DNA of 64,000 nt. Source: Asterella californica (taxonomy: Eukaryota > Streptophyta > Marchantiopsida > Marchantiales > Aytoniaceae). Location: NCBI GenBank assembly GCA_036924285.1, contig JAYKYS010000017.1, forward strand, positions 3,701,501 to 3,765,500, read 5' to 3'. The notes under the pieces were generated by a model. That model saw only the letters and a program-made list of their open reading frames with translations, had not been told where the DNA came from and did not search any database. Below are positions 47,482 to 56,940 of the stretch, piece by piece; position 1 is the stretch's first letter, and each line of letters begins with the position of its first letter. A program made the translations under genes and the position numbers.

Positions 47482-49557
47482 CTAAGAAGTCGGGACTACT
47501 TCTGGTCCGTCGGATGAAGGTCCTGTGTCCGAAACGACACCAGGAACGACACCGCTTCCTGCTGCTAGCTCTCTACCTATCTCACAAACTGAGAACTCTA
47601 CGGTTGCTCTAACCTCCCTAAGCTCCCTAACTACTCGCTGTCCTAACCTAACTACCCGGTTCCTAGCTGAAGTACCCTCCGCATCTGCAGCTAAGAACTC
47701 CTCTCTAACCTGACGAAGAAATCCCAATTCTTCGGTGTCTAGCTCAACGGCGAAGTAGTTCTTCAACACCGGCTCGACCCTACTCCGAAGTTGAGCGCTC
47801 AGCTCCTCGGCCTTGACAGTGCGTCGCTTTAGATCATCGATCTCCTGCGTCATCTCCGCGACGACATCCAGGTTCCTGTCCCGCTGAAGTCGTACCTCGT
47901 CCAACTCCTTCTTCATCAGGGAAAGAACTTTCTCGTGCTCTCTCTCTCGATCCAACTTCTGTTGAAGAAGTCCTTCTTTCTCCGATGTCACACTCTTCAG
48001 TTCCTCGGTCCTCGTCTGCGTCTCCTTCTGGGCCATGACAAGAGCTGCTCGCAAATTCTCCTTCTCTTCCTTCCAGTTACCTCGGCCGAAGTGCATCGTC
48101 TGCACCAACTCCGCGAGATTCAGCTTCCGTCCGACTACTTCCTCGTACGTTCCTCGGTTCCCTTCTAAGCTATACAGCAAGGGTGCGACCACCTCCTGGA
48201 TGTACTTCGCCGAAGAGGTAAGTTGTTCAATCTCTCCTATCGTCGATAGAGAAAGAGTAGTCTTCGGTGTAATGTCCATGCTCTTCTCTGTGCGAGGAGT
48301 GTCTCCTTCATCAGCTTCCTCAATTACTTCTTCGTCCACTGGCTGATCATCGGCGCGGACTGTCCTCGTCATCTTCATCTTCTTCCGGGACTTCTGCACA
48401 GACCTCGGCGTCTCCTCGAGAGGTTTCTTCCTTCCACTCCTGCGAATTGGAGGAGATATCTCGACTACATCTTCGTCCTCGGCCGGAGTAACTGCTTCGG
48501 GCGTCTTCTCTGGAGTTGGCGTTGAAGTCGATGCCTCGTTCTTCTTCGTTACCTCCACTGCTACTTCGGCTTGTGTTCCTTCGGCCTCGACTTCGTCGAA
48601 GAACCTCTCGAGTTGTACATCCCGAGCTGGAGTCTGTACCACCTGAAATTCATCTTCTTCGGCAGCTGCGGTAAAACCTAACTTCGTCTGCTGCTCGTCA
48701 GATAGCAACCCCATCCCCATATAGAACACCGATACAAAGGGTCCTATGTATGCCAAGTCATTCGCATTCCAAAGTTTCAGCACATGTCGGTGGATGATCC
48801 TCGCCCAATGTGCTCTTCGTCCGGCGAAGAGCTGCTCGATAAAGTTGATTTGCCAATTTGACAAGTATGTCGTTCTTCGTGGCTTGAAGATCGCCATAAT
48901 CGCATCGGCTACCTCTCTCTTCTTCGGATCGCAGTAATCGCTTGTTCGGTAGCCGTTCCTCCCTAGAGGTAACTCCTTGAACAGATTCGGGAAGGTCTTC
49001 ACTGCTTCGGGCGAAGCAGCGGCAGAGGTGGTGTCAAACAGAAGATCTCCTTCCCGACCTGCATCGTCGATTCCCAAAACAGCGGACCAGTGAGCTTCGG
49101 TCCAGTTATTCGGTCGTCCATAGTGCTCATCGGCCGGATGCTGCTTGCAGACCTTCAACTCGTGCACCAATTTGGAGGAAACCATCCCCCACCAAGGAAG
49201 CAAGAGGAATGATAACCCCATTTCCTCGAGCTCTTTGTCGTAGCGGCGAAGAGCTAGTCGATTAACTTCAAAGGCTCGGAGCCTCGGCGCCTTAGTCGTC
49301 TGCATCCCGCGCATCCCTAGGATCACTGCAACGATCTTCGCTACAATCTCTTCCTCACCCGTAACTGACGTACTTCCTCGCAAATTGGCTTCCTCGCCGT
49401 TCACTCGCGAATTGGCTTCCTCGCCCGTAACTGACGTACTTCGGCGTTCGGTAAATGCGGCTCTCTGCGCCCTGCTATCGCTCGCTCTGGGAATAGTAAA
49501 AGAGTAAAGTAAACAACTTGTTACCTTGCTTATATCCCGCGATAGGCTTTCCTGCAC
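47482..49557 (-). CDS. TE-borne coiled-coil protein, intact 691-codon frame
   Basis: The longest unbroken frame in the 38-51 kb block. Residues about 30-75 repeat STSVTGEE and VNGEEAN/TGEEAN units. Residues about 85-310 are a Trp-rich globular region (LEEMGLSFLLLPWWG, NWTEAHWSAVLG, DPKKREVADAIMAIF, NWQINFIEQLF, FVSVFYMGMGLL). Residues 330-450 are acidic, then basic, with SGRKKPLEE and KSRKKMKM resembling a nuclear localisation signal. Residues about 490-620 form a coiled coil and the tail is Gly/Pro/Ser-rich. Two relatives lie nearby (43,245-45,404 and 52,170-52,382). No polymerase, integrase or protease motif is present. A gag-like or DNA-binding role in a non-autonomous LTR element is inference. 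The ATG is the first in frame, but an upstream start is possible. Confidence 0.7.
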   Translation of the reverse strand: MQESLSRDISKVTSCLLYSFTIPRASDSRAQRAAFTERRSTSVTGEEANSRVNGEEANLRGSTSVTGEEEIVAKIVAVILGMRGMQTTKAPRLRAFEVNRLALRRYDKELEEMGLSFLLLPWWGMVSSKLVHELKVCKQHPADEHYGRPNNWTEAHWSAVLGIDDAGREGDLLFDTTSAAASPEAVKTFPNLFKELPLGRNGYRTSDYCDPKKREVADAIMAIFKPRRTTYLSNWQINFIEQLFAGRRAHWARIIHRHVLKLWNANDLAYIGPFVSVFYMGMGLLSDEQQTKLGFTAAAEEDEFQVVQTPARDVQLERFFDEVEAEGTQAEVAVEVTKKNEASTSTPTPEKTPEAVTPAEDEDVVEISPPIRRSGRKKPLEETPRSVQKSRKKMKMTRTVRADDQPVDEEVIEEADEGDTPRTEKSMDITPKTTLSLSTIGEIEQLTSSAKYIQEVVAPLLYSLEGNRGTYEEVVGRKLNLAELVQTMHFGRGNWKEEKENLRAALVMAQKETQTRTEELKSVTSEKEGLLQQKLDREREHEKVLSLMKKELDEVRLQRDRNLDVVAEMTQEIDDLKRRTVKAEELSAQLRSRVEPVLKNYFAVELDTEELGFLRQVREEFLAADAEGTSARNRVVRLGQRVVRELREVRATVEFSVCEIGRELAAGSGVVPGVVSDTGPSSDGPEVVPTS

Positions 49558-50509
49558 GTGCCGAAGTTAGGGTTTTCCTCTTGACGACTGACATTCTTCC
49601 GTCGACTGTAACTTCGTCGTTCGGTCTCCGATTGCCTCGCACAACATACCGTTAGAAAGGTCTTCGCCCGAGGAATTCATTTATGAGAAAATCATCTTTC
49701 AGTGTCTCCATAGATTCGATAAATTCCTCCAGAACTGAGATTCTTTCTCTAAACTTCTAATTAACACTATTCTACTCATATTGTTTATCTTCTATCATCT
49801 ATTCTTCTTATTTACTTTACAACTAATCAATTAATTAACAAAAAACGAAAAACCAAGGCTTCACACGTCCACCTCCGATTTCAATCAGCTGCTTCCAATG
49901 TCAGCTTCCGGGAGTTCACAGGAAACGCTTTTCACTCAATATGCTTCCTGCACTTCAGCAATTCGACCTCGCCTTCCTTCTAGCTTCTAATCGATCCTAT
50001 CCTCACTCAATTTCACCTCGCTGCCTCCTCACTCGAAGCTCACCCTCTGAAATCGATCTTCTCAAGAAGCGTGCTTGCTGTGGGAAGCTGGAATGCGCTA
50101 ATGCGCTTCCTGTGCATCTTCCCACAGATTAGGGGGTTTCTACCCTAGATGGCTTACCCGACGTACCTACCACCTTGGTGTTACCTAGTAGGTACACCTA
50201 CTCCTTTACCTGGAAATTCATGGTTAGGCCTCCGCGGTTGCTGTCTTCCGGAAGATGCGTGTCTTCCGCCGTCTTCCCTTCTTCCGCCGTCTTCCGTCTT
50301 CCGAAGACGCAACTGAGAAGACGCTTCTCGAAAGACGGTAGTCTTCCAAAGAAATCAACTTATTATTACAAAAAGCTCATAAGATCATCTTCCTTCTAAG
50401 GAAGCCGTAATCTTAAGTAACAACGCTTCTTCAGTTATACAAACAGGTTATTAATCTCAAAAGTTTCAAAAATTCGTGAATCCTGTAATTTGTGGGTACC
50501 ACAACACCT
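49558..50509. other. 5' region of the 691-codon element and GTCTTC-rich spacer
   Basis: No gene is supported. Around 49,825-49,875 the sequence resembles 53,985-54,050 (AACAAAAAACG-type run then CCAAGGC-TTCACA), a probable shared LTR segment. Between 50,240 and 50,350 the motif GTCTTCC/GGAAGAC occurs about eight times in 110 bp. Just left of LTR2, GTGGGTACCACAACACCT takes the place of the purine-tract-like GGGGGCATACACCC seen at LTR1. Confidence 0.45.
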
Positions 50510-50945
50510 TGTGATTGATCTAACCCGTTAGGATTTGAAAGAGCAATGTGTGACAGATTGCTAGTTCGACTTCTACGAAGCAGGAGCAGTCTTCTGGAGG
50601 TGTGAAAAGCCGAGTTGAACCCCCAGAAGCCGAAAATTACTTCGGGAAGATTATGTTGAGAAGACTGGAAGAAGTGACTTGGAAACAGGACGCGTCTTCT
50701 CGAGCTCCCCTGTAGATATTTTTGTGATATTTTAGGTGGTAGTTGTTTGTTTAGGTCCAGAGCACCTTCTGAAGGGTCTGGAAGCCGTGTGGTTTTGTGA
50801 GAAGACGAGATTTCTAGATAAAACCCGTGTGTTTGTGTGTTTGAATAGATCTTAGAACTTAGAGCAGCAATACTTGTGCAAATCCTCTGTGGGAACAATA
50901 TCTTGTATACTAAATGTGCAAAAGAAGAAATCCTGCGTAACTACA
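50510..50945 (+). mobile_element. LTR2, inverted copy of LTR1
   Basis: 436 bp, TGTGATTGATC...GTAACTACA, homologous end to end with LTR1 but in plus orientation. Its right end abuts copia gag directly, so it marks the right boundary of the composite block. I found no target duplication for it. Confidence 0.8.
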
Positions 50946-51221
50946 GTGACCGATCATCGATGCTCAAAATATCAGCGCGATGTAGTGAATCGCCTGATAC
51001 GAGCGCTTCTGCCACTCCTTGAATTTCGGGTCAGAAATTGGTACTTCAAGCGCTTTCTCCTCCTCAGTGATAAGATCCCATAGATCTTGTCCCTGCAGGA
51101 AAGTCATCATCCGTAACTTCCACACTTGGTAGTTGTTCTTGTCGAGCTTCTCTCCAGTGATCAAAGACACAGACTTCGCCATAGCTGCAATGTCACAATT
51201 GCTCTGTTCTGTACGCGGCAA
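50946..51221 (-). pseudogene. Ty1/copia gag N-terminal fragment
   Basis: The minus-strand frame reads LTGEKLDKNNYQVWKLRM, LQGQDLWDLI, then KFKEWQKRSYQAIHYIAL, the standard opening of copia gag. A one-base shift then gives LSIDDRS. It is cut exactly at the end of LTR2. The 5' LTR, primer-binding-site remnant and leader lie to the right, so this is the 5' part of the same element whose 3' part starts at 38,056. Confidence 0.88.
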
Positions 51222-51842
51222 AACTCACAGAACCTTCACGAAACTCGTCCGTCCACATCACGCGATCAAGAGTTGTCACAAGTCACAACAAGCAACTCCG
51301 CGAACTCCTCCTGCAGCGAGAATGAAGAAAGAAACTGTCTGCGAACTGTAGGTGTACAAAACACGACGGAAACGTCGAAAGAATACACCAAGAAAGGTCG
51401 AAACTGGACCAAATGAGGTCAGAAATGGACGTGCGACCCTTCAAAATTTGTCAAATTTTTCAAATTGCTAGGATAATATTCGGAACAGTATTTGTTTTAG
51501 ACTCAAGTCCTAAAAATTTCATTTTGGTCGAAAAAGATCCAATTGAAAATCTGCCGCTGGAAACCTCCAAATCGACTGAAACTTGACCGAGAACTCAATT
51601 CGCACCTTCTTAACAAGACGGCCTTTAAAGACCTGTCGATAAATTTCAGCGAGAAAAAATCATCTAGGCCTCCGAAATTGCGTTCAAAGTTTCTGGTGAC
51701 GAAAGAAACGGTTTCGTCTCATCCGAACGCATCAGAGGATAGTGCTCGACATCAGGCACACCTCCAGCTGCTCTCTCCTGTATTCCTCATGTACGCACTT
51801 CATCTTGCTCCATCAGCAAGGGACACACGCTCTCTACTGCTC
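51222..51842 (-). other. Copia leader with primer-binding-site remnant
   Basis: Untranslated leader between gag and the 5' LTR. On the minus strand TATCAGAGCAGTAGAGAG at about 51,825-51,843 matches the end of the initiator-Met tRNA primer site (TGGTATCAGAGC), with the first bases and the LTR terminus deleted. A stretch at 51,484-51,543 is repeated in inverse orientation at 38,503. Confidence 0.7.
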
Positions 51843-52077
51843 TGATAGATGTAGAAAGATCAATACTTTGAAGACACTCCAAGAAGAGAAAGCGAGTAGA
51901 CAAGGAAAGAAAAATAGGAATGAGATGGGAGAGGCTTTGCCTCCCCATGTATATATAGTGGAGGTGAGTACAAGGGAAACCTTAATGGTGGGTTAGCCCT
52001 CTAACTAACTGTAACTATCCTAACCACTCCGGTTAATGTTAGCCGTCGATCTAGTAGAGCTTGGGACTATATCAACA
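51843..52077 (-). mobile_element. 5' LTR of split Ty1/copia element
   Basis: Matches the 3' LTR at 34,082-34,329 along nearly its full length and ends ATCAACA. About a dozen bases are missing at the inner end (TGATAGATG instead of TGTTGACAGATG), next to the primer-binding-site remnant. Outer flanks of the two LTRs (GTAGA versus ATCTT) do not match, so no target duplication is preserved. Confidence 0.87.
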
Positions 52078-52169
52078 ATCTTCTCTTCTCAGCGTTGGTT
52101 CCAGATCTATCTCTTCGTCCTCCAATGCCTTCGCTCGGTATAGTTCTTCTTCGGCCGCAATCAAGATAT

Positions 52170-52382
52170 TCATCCCTCTATAGAACGCTGCAGCAACAAG
52201 ATAAAGATCTTGTTGACGAGTTCCACGAACACCACGCCCCAGTTCTGCAACAAGAAAGATAAGCCCAAATCTTCATGTCGCCTCGTATACTGCCGAAGAT
52301 CTGACCACTTCATCGCGAAGGACTTCAGTCTTCCATGTGTCTTCTCTGAAGTCTGCATTTTGCACATCTGACCAACCAACAA
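52170..52382 (-). pseudogene. Third fragment of the TE coiled-coil family
   Basis: The frame contains MQTSEKTHGRLKSFAMKW and YTRRHEDLGLSFLLQNWGVVFVELV (split here). This parallels MQTTKAPRLRAFEVNRLAL and LEEMGLSFLLLPWWGMVSSKLV of the 691-codon protein. Only the first part of the globular region survives. Confidence 0.68.
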
Positions 52383-52389
52383 AGTCTGA

Positions 52390-54047
52390 AGTACAATGAA
52401 GTAAGAAGAATTTCGAAGTTCTAATCACAAGTCGCAATATGGAGTTCTTCGGTGAAGTCCGACTTCGTCGATTCTAACTCTTAGCTCAGAGCGCTCCTAG
52501 TAAATCTACACATAGAAAAGATAAAAAATGAACTATTCATTCACTTCTTATATCTCCACTTGGTAACTTCTCACTTGAGAAGCTTCTCAGGTCGCTCATC
52601 GACGAAGTCGCGCTAACCACCACTCTACTTCAGTCATTCTTCCCAAGGTCATAACTTCGTCATCTGATGTTCATTCTCAGCAAATAAGGTGTCCTTAGAA
52701 AGCTCTTCGTCTATAGAATGCAACCAGACCATCATACCAAAGATATACACCTCGACTACCTTCTCTCCGTCACCTTCCTCCTTGTCTCGTATTCCTAATT
52801 CTCGCGTGCGTGGCATCCGGTCCAAGGTGGAAGGTCTCCTCCCAAGTGGGAATCCTAACACTCGGTCAATCACCGTCTGTCACGCGAGACCGAGCAGGGA
52901 AGAGAGGGTAATCTTTAAGTCTTCGACCCTTGCTGATTGACCTAGAAGTCCCGTGATTGTTGATATTTTACTCGAGGAGTCCTTTGACTTCACTCGCCTC
53001 CCTCGCGAGAGATGAGGCATCGCGGTTCGTGAGAACCGAGACGTCACGGCCTCCAAGAAGGTCACTTCGTCTTCCACCTCTTGCATGCTATGCCGTTGCA
53101 CGCATGTCCGTCTCTTTTACTCGAGCTCCGCCTCTTTCTATTTGAGGATTTATTCCTTCTACTCGTGTTGGGGCCCCCTCTACTTCCCCTCGCACGTATC
53201 CTGACTGCCACGCCTCCTCTATGCAATCGCACCACGGAGCACGGGCGTCGCTTCGCCTTCATGGTCCCTTGGACGCCGTGCGTGGGCTGCCGAGCGAAGC
53301 CTTCACGGCTCATGTTCGTGGACACGAGTTGCCTTTGTGGCCTACCTTCGACGTGTATGCTCGTGTGGATTGCGGAGGGGCCAAGAGGTCGCCTTACAAA
53401 ATACCCGAGCTCTAATGAAAATACCTTAGCCTAAACTCCTAGGCTAAATCAAAACACCTAGGCCGTGGTCACGAGAACTGAGTTACTCGTGGAGACAGCT
53501 TACGGGATAAGCCGATATAATCATAGCCGACCTATGAACATGGAAGAAAACTACGATGTCGCTTACGTTAGTACTCTCTCCGCTTACCTAAGACCCGTAT
53601 TGATGAGATAGGTTGCTTATTACATACATCCCAACGGGAAAAGAGATGCATCTGCGTCTCTATCATTTCCTCGTTAGCAAAGAATCCATGTCATACTCTA
53701 GCTCAACACCTATCTGTTGGTCCTCAAAAGCAAGGTTTAATCAGTGCACCGGTACTGTAGTAGTAACCTTCAAGTCAGGCTCTCTGCCGACTTAGGGTTT
53801 AGGGTTTAGGATTTATGGTTTAAACATATTTTCTTCTCATTATTCTGCTGCGGACCTGAAGGAGGTGATGGGACATGCGGGCTACTCTGCACCTATGTGC
53901 GTTGTAGGGTGACCATACTTCAGTGAAGAAACTCTATACTACAACTAAAACTATTCTATCTTGTCATCTATGCTAACTAATCTACTTCTTTATTAACAAA
54001 AAAAATAATTTATGAACAAAATGGAAATCCAAGGCCTCACATACTCC
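52390..54047 (-). other. LTR-like and GC-richer DNA left of the minus-strand gypsy relic
   Basis: No gene is supported, although GC-rich stretches near 53.1-53.4 kb leave open frames on both strands without family motifs. On the minus strand the purine tract GAGAAGGGGAG (about 54,051-54,061) precedes TATGTGAGGCC. So much of this interval is probably the 3' LTR of the gypsy relic at 54.2-55.9 kb. A telomere-like TTTAGGG tract lies at 53,797-53,822. Confidence 0.45.
53797..53822. repeat. Short interstitial telomere-like tract
   Basis: TAGGGTTTAGGGTTTAGGAT followed by TTATGGTTTA contains about three units of the plant-type telomere repeat TTTAGGG, the last degenerate. It supports a streptophyte host, but it may also act as a telo-box or be incidental within an LTR. 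Confidence 0.75.
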
Positions 54048-54195
54048 CCTTCTCAATTGTGAAGCGACCCCGCGAACACTCATGAGTAGCATCTCTTGAT
54101 TCTCCATCCATTGACTCGAGTGGCTAACAATGTTCTATCAAGTTCTTCCAACTGAACCGAACCATGACTATAATGACGCGATATTTTATAAGGAC

Positions 54196-55287
54196 TCATT
54201 CAGCGTAATTGTAACTTCCTTGGAAACTTAGATATCTACTGTCATACAACAGCACTAAATCCTCGTCTTTGATATCCATCTTACGTATCTTCTTATCGTG
54301 CTTCTCTTTCTGCTTCATTTGGATAACTTCCGTTAATCTCTTGGATTCCTCGCAATCTTCCTCAAGCATCGTCAGACTCTTGAGTCTTAACAGCTGGTTC
54401 TCCTCCGCTGACAATCTATCTTCAGACAAAATTTTGTAAGTAGGTACATCAAATTCAACTTGCATAATCGATGTCATGTCGAAGGTTAAGAAAAATGATG
54501 TCTGACGTGTCGTTATCTGTTTTGCATTTCAAAACACCCACAAGACAACCGGTAACTTTGTATCCCAATCATATGCATGATTCACTGTCATCTTATTCAG
54601 AATCTTGCACAACACTCTATTAGACTTCTCGGTTAATCCATTAGCTTTTGGATTATACGGTGTTATCTTTCGGTGCTTTATACCAAAATAGTCTGTCAGT
54701 TCCTCTATCATCTTGTTCAAGAAATGAGTATCTCGGTCACTCATCAAATCCAATGGGCATCCATATCGAGTAATGATTTATGTGTACAAAAACTCAACTA
54801 TAGTAGCTGAGTCATCTTTCTTGTTAGGTGCTGCTTCAACCATCTTCGTTGCATAATAAGTAGCTATCAGAATGTATCTTCTCCTAGTGCGGTGTGTTGC
54901 AGGTTGTATAGGTCCTACAAAATCAATGCCACACTTCTCGAATGGTGCTAATGAAAGTATTGGGTGAACGGCAACTGAGTGATTGATGTAGGCTTAACCA
55001 CTCTTTGACAGTTATCACACTTCTTGATAATCTCGTGAACATCCTTATACATTATTGACCACCAGTATCCAGTTGAGAGAATTTTCTTCATATTATTTCT
55101 CGTGCATAGTGTCCACCTTCAGGTTCCGAGTGTAGTGCACCTATCACTTGTGGTATCTCATGTGCTTCCAGACATCTTCGAAGTTTCTCATCAGGTCCCC
55201 TTTTGAATAGTGTCTCATTTTCAACTCGTACGGTCCTGCCTGATGTATGAGGACTGTTCGCTGTTCTGCATCCATTTCTTCTGGGCA
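54196..55287 (-). pseudogene. Ty3/gypsy integrase relic
   Basis: On the minus strand: the zinc-binding start (CLEAHEIPQVIGALHSEPEGGHYA, split here) in 55,288-55,088; an interrupted core; DRDTHFLNKMIEEL with the second acid and NGLTEKSNRVL with the final Glu in 54,753-54,529; and a C-terminal tail (MKQKEKHDKKIRKMDIKDEDLV, split here) in 54,477-54,196. Stops between 54,760 and 55,087 remove the first catalytic Asp region from any open frame. The element ends at the purine tract near 54,055. Confidence 0.85.
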
Positions 55288-55881
55288 CTACAACATCTGC
55301 AAATATCTGTACATATCATAGTACTTCGTACCAGGCGCTATTGTCAGCTGAAACAGTTCTTCATCTAGAAAATCATCTATCATTGTATCCACTCGTTCTC
55401 CCGTCCTTAGATGAGACAAGTAATCAGCATTCTCATGATGAATACCTTGTCTAGTTTGAACTGTGAAGTTGAACTCTTGAAGTAACAACATCCATCTTGT
55501 TATCCTTCCCGACAAGTATAACTTCTGTACCAAAAGTTTCAATGCATAATGATCCACATGGAAAACAAACTCGTAACCAAGAAGGTAATGTCTGGACTCA
55601 GGCCCCCCGTCTACTTCAAATCCCAAATCCTTTGATACTCTAGAGTGAATCGTCTCGCGAGCAACTCTTTGAACTCTTTCTAACCAAACGCCGAGACGGT
55701 CAAGGCATGTTTTGTTTCTGTATGCAGTCCACCAGAAAAGCGCATGATCCTTCAGGAACGTAATCGTCGCTCTCACCTTGTCTAACTTCTTAGCTTGTTG
55801 CGCCTCAAAGTATAGGTCCAACTCAGTTAAGAAATCCTTAACCTTGCGAGTCCGTCCTAGACCTGAAAACAAGGTCAGCAT
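55288..55881 (-). pseudogene. In-frame gag-RNase H fusion from internal deletion
   Basis: A 197-codon uninterrupted frame. Residues 1-55 are gypsy gag (FLTELDLYFEAQQAKKL, HALFWWTAYRNK). Residues about 100-165 are the end of RNase H (FHVDHYALKLLVQKLYLSG, ITRWMLLLQEFNF, HHENADYLSHL). The rest of gag, protease, RT and the RNase H core are missing. The deletion kept the frame, so the chimera stays open into the integrase approach. Probably a non-autonomous deletion derivative. Confidence 0.82.
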
Positions 55882-56940
55882 ATTCGTCTTACAAAGCTTT
55901 TTGGTAGAAGAAAAACTCCCTTGGTCTACCTCAAGCTCGACGATGATTTATCCTTAGAGACCATTTCCTCCTGCATGATCTTCGTCATCTTGATGAATTC
56001 TGCATACCAAGCTCCTTAACTTCCCACGCTTGAACCATTGGGCACCGTTGGCAAGCTCCATCTTGTTGCACCGGTGCCGCAGCTGGTAATGACTTCTTTG
56101 ACGTTGGGGCGAAGGTTGTCGATTATCATCCCCTTATTGTGCCTCAGGGTTAGCTCGAGTCGATCTGATCCTGGTGTCAACCGTCACTCGTTTCTTGATT
56201 TTTTCCTTGGAACTCTGTCTTACGTCGGTCATTGCTCCAAGCGCTCACCTAGAAACATTGATCTGCTTCGTATCTTGCGTCCCTCCTCAAGCATCTAGCC
56301 TTCAGCCGTTACCTCGAGTTCTCGCTCACCGAAGCATCAGCTATGATACCACTTTTCATGCACCTACCTCCTTGTTGCACCAGCGGAAGCTCTTGCTCAT
56401 TAAGTTACGAAACTCACAACGCTAACTTGCAAACCATAATCACACGTTAGCGTTCAGCACCACTTATCTTTATCTCATTTGGTCCGGACTGTCTCCCTAA
56501 CTCTCAAGCTGAACATTCCCTAAGTCCCGACCTAGATCCGGCAAGGTTGGTCTCAAAACATTAGCAAGTCACAACATGACTTGGGGCGGACTTCTCATAA
56601 AGTCCAAGGTCCTAAACGGTGGCTCTAGCACACCTAGCGGTGCAACCGCTCGTGATGTCCGTCTAGGTCTAGGCTCCCGAGTGGTGGTCTAATCTGCCGT
56701 CTTGTTCTCTAGTCTTGTCCCAACCCTTGGGTCATCTCTAAGTCTAGACGTCCAAGTCTGGACCAGAACACGCCTTGGCACGGGCCCAGCCATCACCTCA
56801 TATCCCCAGAGTCGGTCCGTCCGGACTCCTTATGATTTCTTGCGAGATTTGTGGAATCAGAAGGCGGATGTAACCTTCCAACAGCTTTTGGATGATAATG
56901 TTGGCTATATGAAGCTGTTATAGTCTATTTTTAGAGGATC
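55882..56940. other. Gag start, leader and LTR of minus gypsy; junction to plus gypsy
   Basis: Up to about 56,330 the minus strand continues into the gag start and leader. GTGGTATCATAGC at about 56,338-56,351 is close to the initiator-Met tRNA primer site TGGTATCAGAGC, so the 5' LTR should begin right of 56,352. From there to 56,940 I see no gene. This stretch may be partly LTR and partly the upstream portion of the plus-strand gypsy relic that follows. Confidence 0.5.

Noticed and set aside
50431..50898. 155-codon minus-strand frame across LTR2
   Set aside because: It spans an LTR with an inverted non-coding copy at 41.7-42.1 kb where the frame is not kept. Not a gene.
53062..53434. Open frames on both strands in the GC-rich 53.1-53.4 kb stretch
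   Set aside because: GC-rich DNA lowers stop frequency. There are no motifs, and the location fits the 3' LTR of the minus-strand gypsy relic.
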